From the NCBI GenBank assembly GCA_947500135.1, contig CANMQX010000003.1, positions 1 through 64,000 on the forward strand: a DNA stretch of 64,000 nt. The letters are read 5' to 3'. The translations under genes were made by a program, and so were the position numbers. Shown here in pieces: positions 42,424-52,430 of this stretch. Numbering within the stretch: the stretch's first letter is position 1; every line of letters begins with the position of its first letter. The notes beneath the pieces were generated by a model. The model was given only the letters and a program-made list of their open reading frames with translations. It did no database searches and was not told the origin of the DNA. The DNA is from an uncultured Paracoccaceae bacterium. GTDB lineage: Bacteria; Pseudomonadota; Alphaproteobacteria; Rhodobacterales; Rhodobacteraceae.

Positions 42424-42999
42424 TTGACGAGTAAGAAGTATCGCCACGGTTTCAAAGCTGAGGCAAATCGCTGGGCGGATGATTTACGCGATGAGATGGA
42501 AAGCCCGAGAGACGCTCCGCTATGCCCGTGGAAGCTGGCCAAGTTTCTCAACATACCCATAATAAAACTCAGCGGTTTGCCAGATTGCGATCAGAAAACG
42601 TACTTAATGTCAGAAACTGGTAAGGCGCAATTCTCAGCAACGGTCTGCTTTGATGGACTGTCAGCCTTCATTCTTACCAATGATACACATGCTCCAAAGC
42701 GTCAATCATCGAATATTGCACATGAAATTGCTCACGTCTTGATGAGGCATCCACCAACCGCGCCTTTTGATATGACCGGAGCTCGCACGTACCTCAGAGA
42801 ATATGAAGACGAAGCCGAGTGGCTTGGCCCTGCACTATTACTTTCAGAGAAGGCTGCTATGAAGGCATATGCCGAAACAGGCGGAAAACCGGACCTAGTA
42901 GCTGTGCTATCGGAAAAATGGATCATTTCAGAGGAAGTCATACATATGCGGATGAATGTCGTAGGCGCAGCGAAACGCCATCGACTTAGACGCTCCTAA
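42424..42999 (+). CDS. ImmA/IrrE-family metallo-endopeptidase
   Basis: A 191-residue protein with the zinc motif HEIAHVLM (HExxH, about residues 101-105) and the downstream Glu-rich YEDEAEWLGPALLL segment that provides the third ligand in this family. The start is a TTG one base after the XRE stop, with GGAGC overlapping the XRE end as ribosome site, so translation is probably coupled. Expected target: the XRE repressor. Its stop overlaps by four bases with that of convergent pncB. Confidence 0.9.
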   Translation: MTSKKYRHGFKAEANRWADDLRDEMESPRDAPLCPWKLAKFLNIPIIKLSGLPDCDQKTYLMSETGKAQFSATVCFDGLSAFILTNDTHAPKRQSSNIAHEIAHVLMRHPPTAPFDMTGARTYLREYEDEAEWLGPALLLSEKAAMKAYAETGGKPDLVAVLSEKWIISEEVIHMRMNVVGAAKRHRLRRS

Positions 43000-44288
43000 A
43001 CCACAACCTCCATCTCCACCTGCTCCCCGACCCCGAACACCCGCTTGTACCGTGTGATCTCTTCCTCTGGCCCCATGGCCTTGTTGGGGTTGTCGCTTAG
43101 TTTGACGGTGGGCTTTCCGTTGGCGGCGACGGCTTTGCAGACGAGGGAGAATGGCGCGAGCCCGTCATCTGCCACAAGCCCTTTGAAGTCGTTGGTTAGC
43201 ATCGTGCCCCACCCAAACGACACCCGGCACCGCCCCGCAAATTGCTGTTGCAGGCTGATGATCTTGTCCACGTCCAGACCGTCCGAGAAGATCACCAGTT
43301 TCTGCTGGGGGTCTTCGCCCCGTGATGTCCACCAGTTGATTGCGGTTTCGCCCCCTGTCGCCGGGTCGCCGCTGTCGACCCTGATCCCGGTCCAGCCTGC
43401 CAGCCAGTCGGGTGCGCCTTCCAGGAACCCTTTGGTTCCGTAGGTGTCGGGCAGGATGATGCGCAGGTTGCCGTCGTGTTCCTCTTGCCAGTCGGCCAGC
43501 ACCTCATACGGAGATTGCCGCAGGGCGTCGTCGCTTTTGGCCAAGGCCGCGTAGACCATGGGGAGTTCGTGGGCGTTGGTGCCAATCGCCTCAATCTCGC
43601 GCATCATGGCGATCCGGCAGTTGGAGGTGCCGGTGAAGTTTTTTCCGAGGCCTTCCATCATCGCCTGCACGCACCAGTCCTGCCAGAGGTAGGAATGCCG
43701 CCGCCGTGTGCCGAAATCGGCGACGCGCAGGTTGTCGATGGGTTGCAACTGTTCGATCTTGCCCCAGAGTTTGGTCATGGCCCGGGCGTAGAGCACCTGG
43801 AGTTCGAATTTGCCCATGTCGCGCAGGACCGCTCGACTGCGCAGTTCCATGATCACGGCGAGGGCGGGGATTTCCCACAGCATGACCTCGGGCCATGTGC
43901 CCTCAAAGGTCAGTTCGTATTGGCCATCTTTTTTCTCAAGATGGTAGGGCGGCAGTTGCAGGTTTTCGAACCACGTCATGAAGGCAGAGGTGAACATCTG
44001 CCGTTTTCCGTAGAAGGTGTTGCCGCGCAGCCAAGTGGATTCCCCGCGCGTCAGCCGGAGGGAGCGGATATGGTCAAGTTGCTCGCGCAGTTCACCCTCA
44101 TCCACCAGTTCGGCCAGCCGGATCGTTTTGGTCCGGTTGATCAGGGAGAATGTGACCTGCGTGTCGGGGTGATTGCGGAACACGGACTGGCACATCAGCA
44201 GCTTGTAAAAATCCGTGTCGATCAGTGACCGGACGATCGGGTCGATCTTCCATTTGTGGTTCCAGACCCGCGTTGCGATGTCGACCAT
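42996..44288 (-). CDS. pncB: Nicotinate phosphoribosyltransferase
   Basis: A 430-residue NAD-salvage enzyme joining nicotinate to PRPP. The phosphorylated His lies in FGTRRRHS (about residue 200), followed by the conserved GTSNC segment, the VDSGDP motif and FSDGLD near the C-terminus. Length and order match the proteobacterial family. Monocistronic, facing the ImmA gene. Confidence 0.95.
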   Translation of the reverse strand: MVDIATRVWNHKWKIDPIVRSLIDTDFYKLLMCQSVFRNHPDTQVTFSLINRTKTIRLAELVDEGELREQLDHIRSLRLTRGESTWLRGNTFYGKRQMFTSAFMTWFENLQLPPYHLEKKDGQYELTFEGTWPEVMLWEIPALAVIMELRSRAVLRDMGKFELQVLYARAMTKLWGKIEQLQPIDNLRVADFGTRRRHSYLWQDWCVQAMMEGLGKNFTGTSNCRIAMMREIEAIGTNAHELPMVYAALAKSDDALRQSPYEVLADWQEEHDGNLRIILPDTYGTKGFLEGAPDWLAGWTGIRVDSGDPATGGETAINWWTSRGEDPQQKLVIFSDGLDVDKIISLQQQFAGRCRVSFGWGTMLTNDFKGLVADDGLAPFSLVCKAVAANGKPTVKLSDNPNKAMGPEEEITRYKRVFGVGEQVEMEVVV

Positions 44289-44436
44289 TGTGGTCCCCCC
44301 TCAGGTTTTAGGGTGTTAGAGCAAGCAGGCGGCAGGCATGCAAGCGGGTTATTGGGTGTCAAGGGGCGGATCACCGCCCTTGTCTGTCTGCCCCTGTCAT
44401 GCAAGCCTTTGTGCAAATTCAACGAAAGGTTTGGTC

Positions 44437-47400
44437 ATGACACGGTCTTGGATTTCCCTTGTCTCAGCGGTTTTTGTGATCTGTGGGGGTGTTGCGGTAG
44501 CGCAGGATGCCGTGCCACAGACCCGCACGGTTTATGAACGGGGGATTGATCTGGTTGGAACCGACCTGGCGCAGATTTTTGATACGACCCTGCCTGCCTG
44601 CGAGGCTGCATGTACCAATGATGCGCGTTGCGAGGCGTTCACATTCAACCAGCGGTCCAACGCCTGTTTTCCAAAGCGTGATATTACCGGAATTGTCCCT
44701 TTTGACGGCGCTGTGTCTGGCCGCGTGTACCAAACCGACCCGGCCGTGCTGGCAGGCGTAACAGACCGTATGGCCGAGCTATCATTTCTGTCAGAGGTTG
44801 ATTTCAATCGTGCCGCGACACTGACACGCGCCGAAAACCAGCCCTTGCCGAGGGCAACCCCGACCCAGCGGTCGGCCTGGATCAGGGCGGTAGAGACGGA
44901 CCTGCCCACGGATTGGATCGCGTTTGGCCGCACCACCAAGGTAAGTAACAGTCGTATCACGGGCATGGCTGTGCCTGCCCATATCAAGGCGTATCTGCGT
45001 ACCGTTGATCCCCAGACCCGCCGACTGGCCGCGATGGAGATTGCTGGTGCTTTGGAAACAGCTGGGCGTGGCCGGTTGATGATTAACGCGCTGCGCCTTG
45101 CGCAAGACCTGCGTTTTGACCGCGAGACAGAGATCGCGTTGGAAGAAGCAATCGGCAAATACGGTTTTCGTGTCGTCGATACGGTTGTTGAAAGCGACAG
45201 CGCGGCCCCCCGCATCTGTGCCGTATTCAGTGAGGATCTGATCAAGGCCGGCACTGATTATGCCCCCTTTGTCCAACTGCCCAGCCCGCAACTGGCTGTC
45301 ACCGTTGATGATCGCCAGCTATGCGTTGACGGGGTGACCCATGGTAACCGCTATCGTATTGTCCTGCGCCAAGGCCTGCCTGCGGCGAGTGGTGAAACAC
45401 TGATCCGCCCGGTCGAGTTGACCCATTATGTCCGTGACCGCGCCCCGACTATCCGGTTCACTGGCCGGTCCTATGTTCTGCCCCGCTTGGGCGATGTCGC
45501 TGTGCCGATTGAAACGGTGAACCTGGCCGAGGTGCAGTTGACCCTCAGCCGTGTGGATGATCGCAATCTGATGCGCACCATGCAGTCTGGTCTGATGAAT
45601 AGTGCAACGGCAAATTATCAGCCCGACGGGTTACCAGAGGAGATTGGCACAACCGTCTGGTCAGGGACTGCCGATGTCGCGCAAGAGTTGAACCGCGATA
45701 TGCTGACCCGTCTGCCCTTGGGGGATGCTTTGGGCGATGAACCGGCAGGGCTTTATGCCCTGACTGCAACTGGCATTGACCCAAGCCGCGATATCGGGGC
45801 TGCCACGCAATGGTTTGTCCTTTCTGATATCGGGATTGCCACCTATCTGGGCAACGATGGTCTGACTGTTGTCGCGCGTGGGCTTGGCGATGCCATGCCT
45901 TTGCCGGATGCGACAGTGACCCTTGTGTCGCAAAGCAATGCCGTTTTGTCTCAAATCCAAACGGATGCAGATGGCGCGGCCCAGTTCCCCGCCGGTCTGA
46001 CCCGTGGCACGGGCGGCAACCGGCCAGCGCTGGTCACTGTGACGCTGGGCGATGATATGACATTCCTGTCGCTGACCGACCCTGCATTTGATCTGTCAGA
46101 TCGCGGTGTCGAAGGGCGCGACCCCAGCCCGCCGATTGATGCGTTTTTGGCGACGGATCGTGGTGCATATCGCGCTGGCGATACAATCCATCTGACGGCC
46201 CTGATGCGCGATCAACTGGCGCTTGGTCATACCGGCATTCCGTTGACCGCTGTGCTGACCCGTCCCGATGGGGTCGGATATAGCCGCACCGTTTCAACGA
46301 CTGATCAGGCGGGCGGGCATGTTTTTGCATTGCCTGTTGCGGCCACCGCACCGCGGGGGACATGGCGGATTTCGGTATCAGTTGATGCTGATCAGCCCGC
46401 CCTTGCCCGCAAAACCGTCTTGGTCGAGGATTTCCTGCCAGAGCGTATTGATTTCGATCTGTCCCTGCCGGACCAGATCAGGTTGGCAGATATCCCTGAC
46501 CTGTCGGTCACGGCCCGTTACCTGTTTGGCGCTGTCGGTGCTGATCTGGATGTTGAAGGCGAGGCCCTATTGCGGGCGGCTGACAGTTTGGATGGATTTC
46601 CAGGCTATCGCTTTGGTCAATATGATGCGGATTTTGACGGACGGCTGACCTATCTGGATGGGGCAACGACGGCGGCGGATGGCACGGCGGTTCTGCCGAT
46701 TGATTTGCCACAGGCCGATGCATCCCAACCGCTGGAATTGCGGGTCACGGCACGGGTCAAGGAAGGGTCGGGGCGGCCGGTTGAACGTCAGATCACGGCC
46801 CCGGTCCTGCCGGATCAGCCCATGATAGGGATCAAGCCCTTTTTTGACGGGGTGATTGGTGAAGGCAGCGAGGCCCCTTTTGAACTGATCGCGCTGACCC
46901 CTGATCAGGCCAGTGCTGACCTGCCGGTGCGATGGACCGTCAACAAGGTCACAACCCGGTATCAATGGTATCGGCTGGATGGCCGTTGGAACTGGGAACC
47001 GACGACCACCCGCGAACGTGTAGCAACCGGGCAAGCCACGCTTGGCCAAACGCCGGTTCGCGTGGCGGCTGACGTGGATTGGGGCCAGCACGAGATTGTG
47101 GTTGAGGCGCTTGGCGCTGCGTATGCGGTTGCGTCGACTGATTTTTCAGCAGGCTGGTACGCGCCTGCATCAGCAGATGATACGCCTGATTTGCTAGAGG
47201 CATCGTTGGATGCAGACCGATACGCCATGGGCGATACTGCCGTATTCCGTATTGTCCCACGTCATGCGGGCGTGGCGGTTGTGACGGTAATGTCTGATCG
47301 CCTGATTGCGCTGCGCAATGTGCCGGTGACAGAGGGCGAGAACCTGATCGAACTGCCGGTTACCCAAGAATGGGGCGCAGGCGCCTATGTCAGCGCGTCG

Positions 47401-49782
47401 GTCATTCGCCCGATGGCTGTTGCGGAAAAACGCAATCCGGCACGGGCGCTGGGCTTGGGCTACGCGCAGGTTGATCCCGGTGCCAAGGCGCTATCGGTAT
47501 CATTGGATGCGCCTGACACCATGCAACCACGCGGGCCGATGCAGATTGGTGTGCAGGTTGATGGGGTGCAGCCCGGTGAACAGGCTTTTGTCACGCTGGC
47601 GGCGGTTGATCTGGGCATCCTTAATCTGACCGGATTTCAATCGCCCGATCCGCAAGAGCACTATTTTGGCCAGCGCAAGCTTGGGGTTGAACTGCGCGAT
47701 GTCTATGGACGGCTGATTGATGGGCTGAACGGGGCGATGGGCACTGTGCGGTCGGGCGGTGATGCCCCCGCACAGGCAGGTTTGCAAAGCCCGCCACCGA
47801 CCGAAGAGTTGGTGACCTATTTCACTGGGCCGGTCACAGTCGATCAGAACGGGCAGGCGCAGGTCAGCTTTGATCTGCCCGCATTCAACGGCACAATTCG
47901 TCTGATGGCGGTTGCGTGGTCACCCACAGGTGTCGGGCAGGCGGAGCGTGACGTGATTGTCCGTGATCCGGTTGTTGTGACCGCCAGCGTGCCGCGCTTT
48001 CTGGCCCCCGGCGACCAAAGCCGCCTGTTGTTGGAGGTGATCCATGCCGATGGGCCCGCAGGACAGATGGGGCTGAATGTCAGCGCCAATGGGTTGGGAA
48101 TGGTGTCGCAAGTCCCTGCAAGTTTCGATTTGCCCGACGGCGGCAAACATGTCGTCACGATCCCCTTTGCCGCCTTTGATGTGGGTAATCACAGCATCGA
48201 TGTCACGCTGACTACCCCGGATGGGCGTGATTTGGTGAAATCCCTGACGGTTCCGGTTCTGGTCAATGATCCAGAGGTCAGTCAGATCAGCCGTTTCACA
48301 CTTGATCCGGGTGATGTGTTTACCTTCGATGACAATGTCTTTGCAGGGTTTGCGAATGGGACCGGCAAGGCGACCTTATCAGCGGGGCCGCTGGCCCGTT
48401 TTGATGCGCCGGGCCTGCTGAACACCCTTGATCGGTATCCTTATGGCTGTACCGAACAAATCGCCTCACGCGCTTTGCCGCTACTTTATCTTGATGGTGT
48501 GGCCAGCGCGATGGGGCTGGCCACGCGCGATCAGATTGGCAAACGGATCGAACAGGCGATTGCAGAGGTGACTGCCAATCAATCCGCCAACGGGGCCTTT
48601 GGCCTGTGGCGGCCAAGTTCGGGGGATTTGTGGCTGGATGCCTATGTCACCGATTTCCTGACGCGCGCGCGCGCGGCGGGTCATGCCGTGCCGGATGTGG
48701 CTTATGACAATGCGGTTGCCAATCTGCGCAATGCGGTGAATTACTATCCCGATTTCGACGATGGCGGGAATGATCTGGCCTATGCGCTGTTTGTGCTGGC
48801 CCGCGAAGGCGAGGCGGCCATCGGTGATCTGCGCTATTATGCGGATCAAAAGGCCGAGGCCTTTAGTTCGCCCCTGGCGCAGGCGCAGCTGGGCGCGGCA
48901 CTGGCGCAATATGGTGATCAGCCGCGCGCCGATGCGCTATTTGGTCTGGCGGGTCGGACCATGCAGGTGCGCCTATCGGCGGAAGAACAGCGCACATGGC
49001 GTAGCGACTATGGCACCTATCGACGTGATGCGGCGGGGGTTCTGGCCTTGGCCGTGGAGGCTGGCAGTGACGCCATCGATCGGGCGCAGCTTGTCCGCTA
49101 TATCGGGCCGGACAGTAGCCGCGTTTCCACGCAAGAAGCGGCATGGACCTTGCTTGCCGCCAATGCACTGGTTGATGATCTGCGCAGCACCGGGCTGACC
49201 ATTGATGGGCTGGCTCCGGACGGGCCGGTTGTGCAATTGCGTGACGCGCTGTCCCCCGCGGCACCCGTTCTGATTGCCAATGACGGTGCCAACCCGACAG
49301 AACTGACGGTGACCACGTTTGGCGTGCCTGATACCCCTGAACCTGCGGGCGGCAACGGGTATGCGATCCGTCGGACCTATAGCACGATGGATGGTGAAGC
49401 GGTTGATCTGGGTAATGTGGCGATTGGCACCCGGTTGGTGACCATCCTTGAAATCCAGCCATTCGGACGGCAAGAGGCGCGATTGATGGTCAATGACCCG
49501 CTGCCTGCCGGATTTGAGATCGATAACCCCAACCTGATCGCGGGCGGGGATATTCGTGCGCTTGAATGGTTAAGGCCAGTTGATGCAGAAAACGCTGAAT
49601 TCCGCACTGACAGGTTCTTGGCCGCAGTCGATTGGCGATCTGACAAGCCCTTTCAGCTGGCCTATATCGTGCGGGCTGTTTCGCCTGGGCAATTCCATCA
49701 TCCGGCCGCCTCGATCGAGGATATGTATCGTCCACAGATGCGCGCGCATACCGATCCCGGGCGGATCACGATCAGCGAATGA
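44437..49782 (+). CDS. Bacterial alpha-2-macroglobulin family protein
   Basis: A 1781-residue periplasmic protease trap. A Sec signal peptide covers residues 1 to about 22 (no good lipobox). A PAN/apple-like Cys-rich domain follows (CEAACTNDARCEAFTFNQRSNACFPK), then repeated macroglobulin beta-domains, and the thioester motif YGCTEQ near residue 1338 inside the helical thioester domain. The thioester lets it trap attacking proteases covalently. ATG 44437 is preceded by GAAAGGT; the frame from 44338 lacks support. The stop overlaps the pbpC start (ATGA); this gene pair is common in proteobacteria and couples protease defence with wall repair. Confidence 0.93.
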   Translation: MTRSWISLVSAVFVICGGVAVAQDAVPQTRTVYERGIDLVGTDLAQIFDTTLPACEAACTNDARCEAFTFNQRSNACFPKRDITGIVPFDGAVSGRVYQTDPAVLAGVTDRMAELSFLSEVDFNRAATLTRAENQPLPRATPTQRSAWIRAVETDLPTDWIAFGRTTKVSNSRITGMAVPAHIKAYLRTVDPQTRRLAAMEIAGALETAGRGRLMINALRLAQDLRFDRETEIALEEAIGKYGFRVVDTVVESDSAAPRICAVFSEDLIKAGTDYAPFVQLPSPQLAVTVDDRQLCVDGVTHGNRYRIVLRQGLPAASGETLIRPVELTHYVRDRAPTIRFTGRSYVLPRLGDVAVPIETVNLAEVQLTLSRVDDRNLMRTMQSGLMNSATANYQPDGLPEEIGTTVWSGTADVAQELNRDMLTRLPLGDALGDEPAGLYALTATGIDPSRDIGAATQWFVLSDIGIATYLGNDGLTVVARGLGDAMPLPDATVTLVSQSNAVLSQIQTDADGAAQFPAGLTRGTGGNRPALVTVTLGDDMTFLSLTDPAFDLSDRGVEGRDPSPPIDAFLATDRGAYRAGDTIHLTALMRDQLALGHTGIPLTAVLTRPDGVGYSRTVSTTDQAGGHVFALPVAATAPRGTWRISVSVDADQPALARKTVLVEDFLPERIDFDLSLPDQIRLADIPDLSVTARYLFGAVGADLDVEGEALLRAADSLDGFPGYRFGQYDADFDGRLTYLDGATTAADGTAVLPIDLPQADASQPLELRVTARVKEGSGRPVERQITAPVLPDQPMIGIKPFFDGVIGEGSEAPFELIALTPDQASADLPVRWTVNKVTTRYQWYRLDGRWNWEPTTTRERVATGQATLGQTPVRVAADVDWGQHEIVVEALGAAYAVASTDFSAGWYAPASADDTPDLLEASLDADRYAMGDTAVFRIVPRHAGVAVVTVMSDRLIALRNVPVTEGENLIELPVTQEWGAGAYVSASVIRPMAVAEKRNPARALGLGYAQVDPGAKALSVSLDAPDTMQPRGPMQIGVQVDGVQPGEQAFVTLAAVDLGILNLTGFQSPDPQEHYFGQRKLGVELRDVYGRLIDGLNGAMGTVRSGGDAPAQAGLQSPPPTEELVTYFTGPVTVDQNGQAQVSFDLPAFNGTIRLMAVAWSPTGVGQAERDVIVRDPVVVTASVPRFLAPGDQSRLLLEVIHADGPAGQMGLNVSANGLGMVSQVPASFDLPDGGKHVVTIPFAAFDVGNHSIDVTLTTPDGRDLVKSLTVPVLVNDPEVSQISRFTLDPGDVFTFDDNVFAGFANGTGKATLSAGPLARFDAPGLLNTLDRYPYGCTEQIASRALPLLYLDGVASAMGLATRDQIGKRIEQAIAEVTANQSANGAFGLWRPSSGDLWLDAYVTDFLTRARAAGHAVPDVAYDNAVANLRNAVNYYPDFDDGGNDLAYALFVLAREGEAAIGDLRYYADQKAEAFSSPLAQAQLGAALAQYGDQPRADALFGLAGRTMQVRLSAEEQRTWRSDYGTYRRDAAGVLALAVEAGSDAIDRAQLVRYIGPDSSRVSTQEAAWTLLAANALVDDLRSTGLTIDGLAPDGPVVQLRDALSPAAPVLIANDGANPTELTVTTFGVPDTPEPAGGNGYAIRRTYSTMDGEAVDLGNVAIGTRLVTILEIQPFGRQEARLMVNDPLPAGFEIDNPNLIAGGDIRALEWLRPVDAENAEFRTDRFLAAVDWRSDKPFQLAYIVRAVSPGQFHHPAASIEDMYRPQMRAHTDPGRITISE

Positions 49783-51800
49783 CGCGGGCGCTCTTTACCA
49801 TAGCGATTTGTTTGTGGGCGGCGGGTGCTGCGCGCGATGCGGTTGATGACTGGGTTGATGCGACGCAACTGCCCAGCCTGACAGCAGATGTCAGCCGCGA
49901 AATACGCGACAGGGATCGCGTGCTTTTGCGTGCTTACACAACGCCCGATGGGCGCTGGCGGTTGCCGGTCACATTGGCAAAGGTTGACCCAACCTATCTG
50001 AAAATGCTGATCCGCTATGAAGACAAACGCTTTGCCAGCCATAGCGGTGTTGATCCGGTCGCGATGATCCGGGCGTCGGGTCAGGCGTTGTGGCATGGGC
50101 AGGTCGTGTCGGGTGGGTCCACGCTGACAATGCAGGTTGCGCGTTTGTTGGATGGTGGCAGTTCCAGCCACCTGGCGGGCAAGCTGCGGCAGATCCGGGT
50201 GGCACTGGCGCTGGAACGGCAGTTGAGCAAGGACCAGATCCTGACGCTGTATCTGAACCACGCGCCATTTGGCGGGAATATCGAAGGGGTGCGGGCCGCA
50301 TCCTACGCTTATTTTGACCGCCCGCCCCGGCGGCTGACGCCTGCGCAGGCCGCATTGCTGGTCGCATTGCCGCAATCGCCCGAGGCGCGTCGGCCTGACA
50401 GGGCATCAGATCAGGCAACGCGGGCCCGTGATCATGTGCTGAACCGTCTTGCGGCATTCGACGTGATTGATGACGCAACCCGTGCCGCAGCGACGGCAAA
50501 ACCCGTTCCATCAACCCGCCACCTGATCCCGGCCCTTGCCCCGCATTTGACAGATAGGGTGATTGCGGTGGATGACATCAGCCACCGCATCGACCTGACA
50601 CTGGATCGGCAATTGCAGACCCGGTTGGAACAGCTGGCGGCGGACGCGGTCCAAGGGCGCAGTGACGGGTTGCAGATTGCGATTATTGCCGCAGATCATC
50701 AGACAGGTCATGTGCTGGCCCATGTCGGATCAGCCGCCTACAGCGCGGATGGGCGGGGCGGTTTTCTGGATTTGACGCAGGCGGTGCGATCGCCCGGCTC
50801 AACGCTGAAACCGCTTGTTTATGGGCTGGGGTTTGATCGGGGCTTGATCCATCCCGAAACCTTGATCGCGGACAGGCCAACGGATTTTGGGGGCTATGCG
50901 CCGCAGAATTTCGATGGGTATTTCCGTGGTGAATTGAGGGTGCGGACGGCCTTGCAGCATTCGCTGAATATCCCTGCTGTTGCAGTGACAGAGGCGCTTG
51001 GCCCGGTTCATCTGCTGGCTGGTTTACGGCGGGCGGGGGCAAATCCCAGAATGCCAAATGGGCGTCCCGGACTGGCCATCGCGTTGGGCGGTGTGGGGCT
51101 GAACCTTGAAGATCTGGTGCGGCTTTATGCGGCCATTGGGAATGCCGGGCAGGCCGTGGATTTGCGTTGGCATGATGCGCCGAGCACAGGCTTTGCCCCG
51201 CATCAGGTATTGGACGCCGCTGCCGCCTGGCATGTGGCGGATATCCTGAACGACGTGCCGCGCCCGACCGGGGTAAAGGGGGCTGGGGTCGCGTTCAAAA
51301 CTGGCACGTCTTACGGGCATCGGGATGCGTGGGCGATTGGATTTGACGGGCGGCATGTTGTCGGGGTGTGGATGGGGCGCCCGGATGGCACGCCGGTGCC
51401 CGGCGCATTTGGTGGCGATCTGGCAGCACCTGTGCTGTTTGATGCCTTTGCCCGGATCAAGCCAGTCACAGCACCCATTGGCCCACCGCCGCATCACGCG
51501 CTTTTGCTGCCAACAGCACAACTGCCCCGGCATTTGCAGCATTTTGGCGACCCAAGGGACATCGCCACCCCCGCGCCCAGCATCGCGTTTCCCCCGGACG
51601 GTGCCGTGTTGGAAGGCACCTTGTTGACCGTCAAGGTGCGCGACGGGCGCGCGCCCTTCATCTGGATGGCGAATGGTGAACCGGTGGCACGCACACATCG
51701 GCAGCAGATCGATATTGCGGCCCCCGGCATCGGATTTTCATCGCTGACGGTGATTGATGCCAATGGCCAATCGGATCAGGCGCAGATTGCAATCGAATGA
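49779..51800 (+). CDS. pbpC: Penicillin-binding protein 1C
   Basis: A 673-residue bifunctional class A PBP. An N-terminal membrane segment leads to a glycosyltransferase domain (EDKRFASHSGVD, GGSTLTMQ, about 75-110) and a transpeptidase domain with SxxK (STLK near residue 346), SLN (QHSLN) and KTGTS. A beta-rich PBP1C C-terminal domain (about 595-673) ends it. It is translated by ATGA coupling from the macroglobulin gene. Confidence 0.93.
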   Translation: MTRALFTIAICLWAAGAARDAVDDWVDATQLPSLTADVSREIRDRDRVLLRAYTTPDGRWRLPVTLAKVDPTYLKMLIRYEDKRFASHSGVDPVAMIRASGQALWHGQVVSGGSTLTMQVARLLDGGSSSHLAGKLRQIRVALALERQLSKDQILTLYLNHAPFGGNIEGVRAASYAYFDRPPRRLTPAQAALLVALPQSPEARRPDRASDQATRARDHVLNRLAAFDVIDDATRAAATAKPVPSTRHLIPALAPHLTDRVIAVDDISHRIDLTLDRQLQTRLEQLAADAVQGRSDGLQIAIIAADHQTGHVLAHVGSAAYSADGRGGFLDLTQAVRSPGSTLKPLVYGLGFDRGLIHPETLIADRPTDFGGYAPQNFDGYFRGELRVRTALQHSLNIPAVAVTEALGPVHLLAGLRRAGANPRMPNGRPGLAIALGGVGLNLEDLVRLYAAIGNAGQAVDLRWHDAPSTGFAPHQVLDAAAAWHVADILNDVPRPTGVKGAGVAFKTGTSYGHRDAWAIGFDGRHVVGVWMGRPDGTPVPGAFGGDLAAPVLFDAFARIKPVTAPIGPPPHHALLLPTAQLPRHLQHFGDPRDIATPAPSIAFPPDGAVLEGTLLTVKVRDGRAPFIWMANGEPVARTHRQQIDIAAPGIGFSSLTVIDANGQSDQAQIAIE

Positions 51801-51948
51801 TGTCTGGAACGTCACGCACGTCCTGATCACATTGCCACGATGACCCTTGATCAAGCCTTGTGATTCACACCAATTCGCGGCAATTGGGCACAGTGCCATC
51901 CGGTGAAAAAATCGCCACAACCAAGACAAAGAAAAGGTCTGTGTCAGC

Positions 51949-52419
51949 ATGAAAAGACTTCTCGCCCTTGCCGTTCTTGCCTGCCCATCCCTTGCGATGG
52001 CACATGACTACACAATCGGTGACCTGATGATCATGCATCCGGTGGCCTATGAGACGACGGCGACCGCGATGTCAGGTGCGGGTTATATGACCGTAACCAA
52101 TAACGGCGAGACGGCTGATCGGATTATCCGGGCCGAGGCCGATTTTCCGCGCGTTATGCTGCACGAAACCAAGATCGAGGACGGTGTCGCAACGATGACC
52201 CATCTGGAAGGGGTCGAGATTCCGGCAGGCGCGACCATTGCATTTGAACCCGGCGGCAAACATGTGATGTTCATGGGGCTGGACGGCGACCCATTTGAAA
52301 TCGGTGAAGAGATCAACGTCAAACTGGTGTTTGAGAATGCCGGCGAAATAGACGTCGTATTCAAGGTGGAAGCGCGCGATCATGCCAACGACAAGGCCGA
52401 GGATCACAGCGGTCACTAG
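51949..52419 (+). CDS. Periplasmic copper chaperone PCu(A)C
   Basis: A 156-residue periplasmic protein with a signal peptide cleaved after LAMA (about residue 18). The Cu(I) motif H-M-x10-M-x21-H-x-M is complete (His in MLHETK, Met in ATMTH, then KHVMFM), with a His-rich tail. It delivers copper to cytochrome oxidase. An AAAGG precedes the ATG. It borders the photosynthesis cluster. Confidence 0.93.
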   Translation: MKRLLALAVLACPSLAMAHDYTIGDLMIMHPVAYETTATAMSGAGYMTVTNNGETADRIIRAEADFPRVMLHETKIEDGVATMTHLEGVEIPAGATIAFEPGGKHVMFMGLDGDPFEIGEEINVKLVFENAGEIDVVFKVEARDHANDKAEDHSGH

Positions 52420-52430
52420 AGCCTGTTGAT

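Noticed and set aside
42072-42999. Toxin-antitoxin module
   Set aside because: The HExxH ImmA/IrrE signature and XRE partner fit a repressor/protease pair better; no toxin fold is evident.
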